Shown piece after piece: positions 61,158-64,000 of a DNA stretch of 64,000 nt (the first letter of the stretch is position 1; every line of letters starts with the position of its first letter). The notes below the pieces were generated by a model. That model was not told the DNA's origin and did not search any database. It saw only the letters and a program-made list of their open reading frames with translations. The stretch comes from CAXXOK01 sp963675925 (lineage in GTDB: Bacteria > Bacillota > Clostridia > Christensenellales > Aristaeellaceae), in NCBI GenBank assembly GCA_963675925.2, contig CAXXIB010000003.1, positions 186,001-250,000 on the forward strand, read 5' to 3'. The position numbers and the translations under genes were made by a program.

Positions 61158-61718
61158 GTGAAAAAAATGAGAACGCTGCTGCCTATTATTTTACTGGCTT
61201 TGGTTGTGGTAGCGATGAGCTCCGGTTCGCTGGCGATTTATACGCAGACGCAAACGCTGCGCGGCCAGCTGTACACGCGCATCTTTCTATTATCCGGGGA
61301 TGAGATAACCACCAATTACGAGTTTGGGCTTGGCGGGCTGCGACTGTCGCCCGGGCAGAGCGAACAGGAACTGTATCGCTTTACGCTGACAAACACGCAG
61401 AATGGAACCATCAGCGATTATGGGATGACGGTGAGAATATGGTCATCCGGTATGGGCGATGCCATCTCATCGATGAGTGGTTTGACCTTCTACCTGTACG
61501 ATGTGTCCAATGAAGGCGGTGCGCCGGTGCTGTCTGTATCGTCCGGTGAACTGGCACTCAACGGCTTGTATTTTCCCGCCAATGTCAGTAAAACAAACGA
61601 GTACCGCTTAACAGCCCGTTGGACTGATAATGGTGATTCCGCGCAGCAAACCGAAGCTGGCAGCACTGGTCAGAAGTTTCCTGTTCAGATTTTTGTATCC
61701 GCTCAGGCTGATAATTAA
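61158..61718 (+). CDS. Secreted TasA/camelysin-like protein, copy 4
   Basis: A 186-residue paralogue, GTG start at 61158 after AAAGGAGG. The signal ends SSGSLAIYTQT, then LRLSPGQSEQELYRFTLTN, GMTVRIWSSG, LTFYLYDVSN and NEYRLTARWTDNG, again the same fold pattern. It is the most divergent copy. Twenty-seven bases separate it from the Pro-Thr-rich protein, so it is on the same transcript. Confidence 0.74.
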   Translation: MKKMRTLLPIILLALVVVAMSSGSLAIYTQTQTLRGQLYTRIFLLSGDEITTNYEFGLGGLRLSPGQSEQELYRFTLTNTQNGTISDYGMTVRIWSSGMGDAISSMSGLTFYLYDVSNEGGAPVLSVSSGELALNGLYFPANVSKTNEYRLTARWTDNGDSAQQTEAGSTGQKFPVQIFVSAQADN

Positions 61719-61745
61719 ACGATACGAAACAATAGGAGTTAGAAC

Positions 61746-63846
61746 ATGAACGCACGAGGACGTAAGGCCAACAGGATCAGGCGGGTCGCTGCTTTGCTGG
61801 CGACTGGCCTGATTGTGCTGTTTGCGTCCAAGCGCTTGCCGGATATTTCAAATCCCGTACGTTTACGGCCGGCGTTGTACCGGATCTTGCTAGCGTTCCG
61901 ACGCCTACTCCCACGCCGACGCCAACCCCAACACCGACGCCAACGCCGACACCGGAACCTACACCAACCGGAAACGGGTTAGTCTTTGGCAATAGTTTCA
62001 GCTTTGTGACTGCGAACTGGAACAATGCGTACGATGGGTATTTCAGCGGTGGATCAATGACAACGGATAATGTGAACCACAAATTGCATTTTGATTTAAC
62101 TTTCACCCTGCCGGAAAACTATAACAAACGACATCTGAGATGGAACCCGGTTGGTTCTACTCATTTAAACTGAGTGTACCTGCAACCAATTTCTATGAAG
62201 AGTCGATCTCAACGGCTGGCAACGGTGTTACAACCTTTGGCACTGGCCAGGCCCAGCTGCAAAACGCAAACTTTGCACCGGGTGAAAGCAAGAATGTCGA
62301 CATCTATTTCTACGGAACGACATGGTATGTTCCCGATTACAATAAGAACGGCAACAGCTATACGGTCAGTTTGAAAACATCCTATACCAGAATCGGTCGC
62401 TCGATGAGCTACTTCCCGTGGTATACCACAGAAAACTATTATGTCGATGCGGATATTACGCTGGTGCTGCCAGGGAAGAATGATGAAATACCGATCGTCG
62501 AAGAAGGAGAGATTATCGGCTTGTCAGAAAGAAGCATGGACGAACCGATGCTGATGTCGCTGGCCAGCTTCGATATGATGGGTATGGATACCTTGATGGT
62601 TGAACCACAGCTACTGGAGGAAACGCCAACGCCGACTCCGACACCCACGCCTACGGTAAGTCCTACACCCGAACCAACGCCTACACCAACTCCTACACCA
62701 ACACCGACTCCTACACCTACCCCAAGTCCCACGCCCACGCCTACGCCTGAGCCCACAACCGCAGGGGAGCTTACCTTTGAAAATACATTTAAGCTTCAAA
62801 ACGTGAACTGGAACGGGGCGTATACCGGGGACTTCACCGGCGGAACGATGAAGGTGGATAAAGCCAGGCATAAACTGGATTTTGCCCTGACCTTTACACT
62901 GCCGGAAGCGTATTCCATGGAATATCTGGCTGCGCATCCCCAGTGGTTCAGCGATTTCAAACTGCGTCTGTATGCCAAGAACGGCTACGACGGCGCTGTC
63001 AGCATTGCAGACAGCGGTACGACGACAAACGGCACCGGGCAGGCACAGCTGCAAAACCTGAGCCTACCGGCGGGAGCCAGCAGCGATAGCGTGAACCTGT
63101 ATTTCTACGGTGGTTCGTGGAATGTACCCAGCTATAATGAGGAAGGCAACACGGTTGTACTGACCCTGAAGGATTCTTACACCAATGTTGGAGTCACCGT
63201 GGATTACGATCCCTGGTACTACACGCAGAAGTACACCATCACCGCTAAAATCACGTTGATCTTGCCGGCGCAACCTACACCGTCTCCAACACCGGAGGCA
63301 ACAGCAACACTAGCGCCTACACCAACACCCACAGAAACACCTGTCGTTACGGTAACGCCGACGGTAACGCAAACCGTGGAACCGACCGCTACACCGACGA
63401 TAACAATATCCATTGAACCGACGGATACACCGACTGGTGCGCCAACGGAAACACCGACTGAGACACCGACCGAAGAACCGACAGCCGAGCCGACGCAGGC
63501 GCCGACGGATACACCGACCGAAGTGCCAACGGACGAACCGACGCAGGCACCGACCGAAGCGCCGACTGTCGTACCAACGGTAAAGCCCACACAGGTACCG
63601 ACCGCTACGCCGACCGAAGTGCCAACAGCCGAGCCGACGCCTGAGGAAACCGTATCGCCCTCGCCAGCGCCTGCCATGGCGATGATGACTGTGGTTGTAG
63701 AGACCCCAACGCCGGAGCCGACACCTGAGCCGTCACCAACGCCGACACCGGAACTTGCACCAACAGCAGTACCGACCCCTGAACCCACTGCAACGCCTGT
63801 GCCGGAGCCGACAACGGAACCAGAACCCACACCAAATGAAGGCTAA
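61746..63846 (+). pseudogene. Pro-Thr-rich surface protein with two copies of an unassigned domain; two frameshifts
   Basis: Read across two single-base gaps, this is one 700-residue exported protein. It has a signal peptide (RRVAALLATGLIVLFA, then with one A restored at 61830-61831, SKALAGYFKS) and a Pro-Thr linker. Domain A (about 61974-62480) comes next, broken at the AAA of 62126-62128 and restored by one A to ENYNKTTSEMEPGWF. A long PT linker, domain B (about 62761-63273) and a final 190-residue PT/EPT tail complete it. Domains A and B share TGQAQLQN and a YFYG-x-W-x-VP-x-Y block. The total 2101 bases plus two gives exactly 701 codons. No sortase or membrane anchor ends it. Both gaps may be sequence errors. 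Confidence 0.72.
62140..63846 (+). CDS. Remaining intact open frame of the Pro-Thr-rich protein
   Basis: The longest frame readable without correction (568 residues) begins at an internal ATG in domain A, with no signal peptide and no ribosome site before it, so it is not a natural start. Contents are the end of domain A, a Pro-Thr linker at about 62629-62757 (PTPTPT units), domain B with SFKLSVPA-like and NVNWNGAYTGDFTGG parts, and the Thr/Pro/Glu-rich tail from 63275. It is listed so that the readable sequence can be found; the whole gene is the entry from 61746. Confidence 0.6.
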   Translation: MEPGWFYSFKLSVPATNFYEESISTAGNGVTTFGTGQAQLQNANFAPGESKNVDIYFYGTTWYVPDYNKNGNSYTVSLKTSYTRIGRSMSYFPWYTTENYYVDADITLVLPGKNDEIPIVEEGEIIGLSERSMDEPMLMSLASFDMMGMDTLMVEPQLLEETPTPTPTPTPTVSPTPEPTPTPTPTPTPTPTPTPSPTPTPTPEPTTAGELTFENTFKLQNVNWNGAYTGDFTGGTMKVDKARHKLDFALTFTLPEAYSMEYLAAHPQWFSDFKLRLYAKNGYDGAVSIADSGTTTNGTGQAQLQNLSLPAGASSDSVNLYFYGGSWNVPSYNEEGNTVVLTLKDSYTNVGVTVDYDPWYYTQKYTITAKITLILPAQPTPSPTPEATATLAPTPTPTETPVVTVTPTVTQTVEPTATPTITISIEPTDTPTGAPTETPTETPTEEPTAEPTQAPTDTPTEVPTDEPTQAPTEAPTVVPTVKPTQVPTATPTEVPTAEPTPEETVSPSPAPAMAMMTVVVETPTPEPTPEPSPTPTPELAPTAVPTPEPTATPVPEPTTEPEPTPNEG

Positions 63847-63862
63847 GCAGCTAAACCGCATA

Positions 63863-63895
63863 AAAAAAGCCCGTGAGTCAAATCACGGGCTTTTT
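63863..63895 (+). terminator. Terminator after the Pro-Thr protein gene
   Basis: AAGCCCGTGA / TCACGGGCTT stem with a GTCAAA loop, A-run before and TTTTT after; works for both strands. Confidence 0.9.
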
Positions 63896-63914
63896 GCTTG
63901 TAAGGGCTTGCGAT

Positions 63915-64000
63915 TTATCCCAGCTTGTCTGCGTTGAATACCAGCTTGCTGCCCGGCTCCGGAAAGCAGCAGTAAGTACGGATATTTGTATACGGGGGAA
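63915..64000 (-). CDS. C-terminal end of an unidentified gene
   Basis: A minus-strand frame enters from the right edge and ends at a TAA at 63915, giving about 27 residues that finish YCCFPEPGSKLVFNADKLG. It directly precedes the shared terminator, as a real gene end would. Too short to identify. Confidence 0.4.
   Translation of the reverse strand, partial: PPYTNIRTYCCFPEPGSKLVFNADKLG

Noticed and set aside
62439..62756. Minus-strand frame with GVGVGVG repeats (and a similar one at 63219-63830).
   Set aside because: It is the reverse complement of the Pro-Thr codons (ACACCN/CCGACG repeats), has no ribosome site and lies antisense to a recognisable protein.
55897..64000. tRNA-Val as an attachment site for an integrated island that carries the SipW region.
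   Set aside because: No integrase gene and no second copy of the tRNA 3' end was seen in the window; the right end is not visible. Kept only as a possibility.
1..64000. CRISPR arrays, rRNA genes, insertion sequences and phage genes.
   Set aside because: No regularly spaced direct repeats, no rRNA-like stretch, and no transposase, integrase or structural phage protein was seen among the translated frames.

Overview
The window reads as the chromosome of an anaerobic, low-spore-signature Bacillota, most likely class Clostridia. The reasons are the gene orders phoH-pgpH-ybeY-cdd-era and dxs-tlyA-nadK-argR-recN, the long HflX, an IscR/NifS/NifU operon, RqcH, Rrf2 regulation, consensus TTGACA-17-TATAAT promoters and a SipW/TasA-type locus. 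G+C is moderate, around half by eye. Placement below class is not supported from sequence alone.

Layout. 1-2627: the end of a rhamnose operon (rhaB partial, rhaA). 2640-3812: L10 leader, rplJ, rplL and a terminator. 3868-8376: three M15B/VanY-like carboxypeptidase genes surrounding soj-parB; the first is a probable pseudo-enzyme and soj carries a frameshift. 8412-14069 (minus strand): hflX, nifU, nifS, iscR, a phosphodiesterase and an rph-rdgB fusion. 14191-24177 (plus strand): rqcH, a GNAT acetyltransferase, folT-like, nth, obg, yhbY, a small nuclease with an SNF2 helicase, and an 850-residue secreted cell-wall protein. 24181-25740: rsfS and a nadD-yqeK fusion. 25958-29412: an ECF S-component (probably pantothenate), coaX, hom, plsY. 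29435-32638: queA, ruvB, ruvA, ruvC. 32809-38488: yigZ, a DUF3048 protein, an alpha/beta hydrolase, a membrane-anchored MurF-like ligase and ddl. 38501-44285: dxs to recN. 44286-49479 (minus strand): era, a ybeY-cdd fusion, pgpH with a histone-H1-like tail, phoH. 49525-55632: a CbxX-type AAA protein, dCMP deaminase, a duplicated zinc-site protein, MTA/SAH deaminase and a GH65 phosphorylase. A tRNA-Val(GAC) follows.

The most unusual region is 56072-63846. It holds a SipW-type signal peptidase without its usual C-terminal membrane segment, and an ABC-ATPase-like protein that has lost Walker A, signature and Walker B residues. Next comes an eight-helix protein that fuses an ABC-2-like permease to a signal-peptidase-like domain whose serine is threonine. 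Four paralogous small TasA/camelysin-like secreted proteins follow, and finally a Pro-Thr-rich protein with two copies of an unrecognised domain. I infer a dedicated export and maturation machine for extracellular fibres, assembled from enzyme-dead parts. This arrangement is not one I recognise.

Three single-base losses in A-runs (soj once, the Pro-Thr protein twice) break reading frames. Restoring one base at each site gives family-length proteins, so sequencing or assembly error is as likely as real inactivation. Start sites were chosen from Shine-Dalgarno spacing and family N-termini; several genes begin with GTG or TTG.
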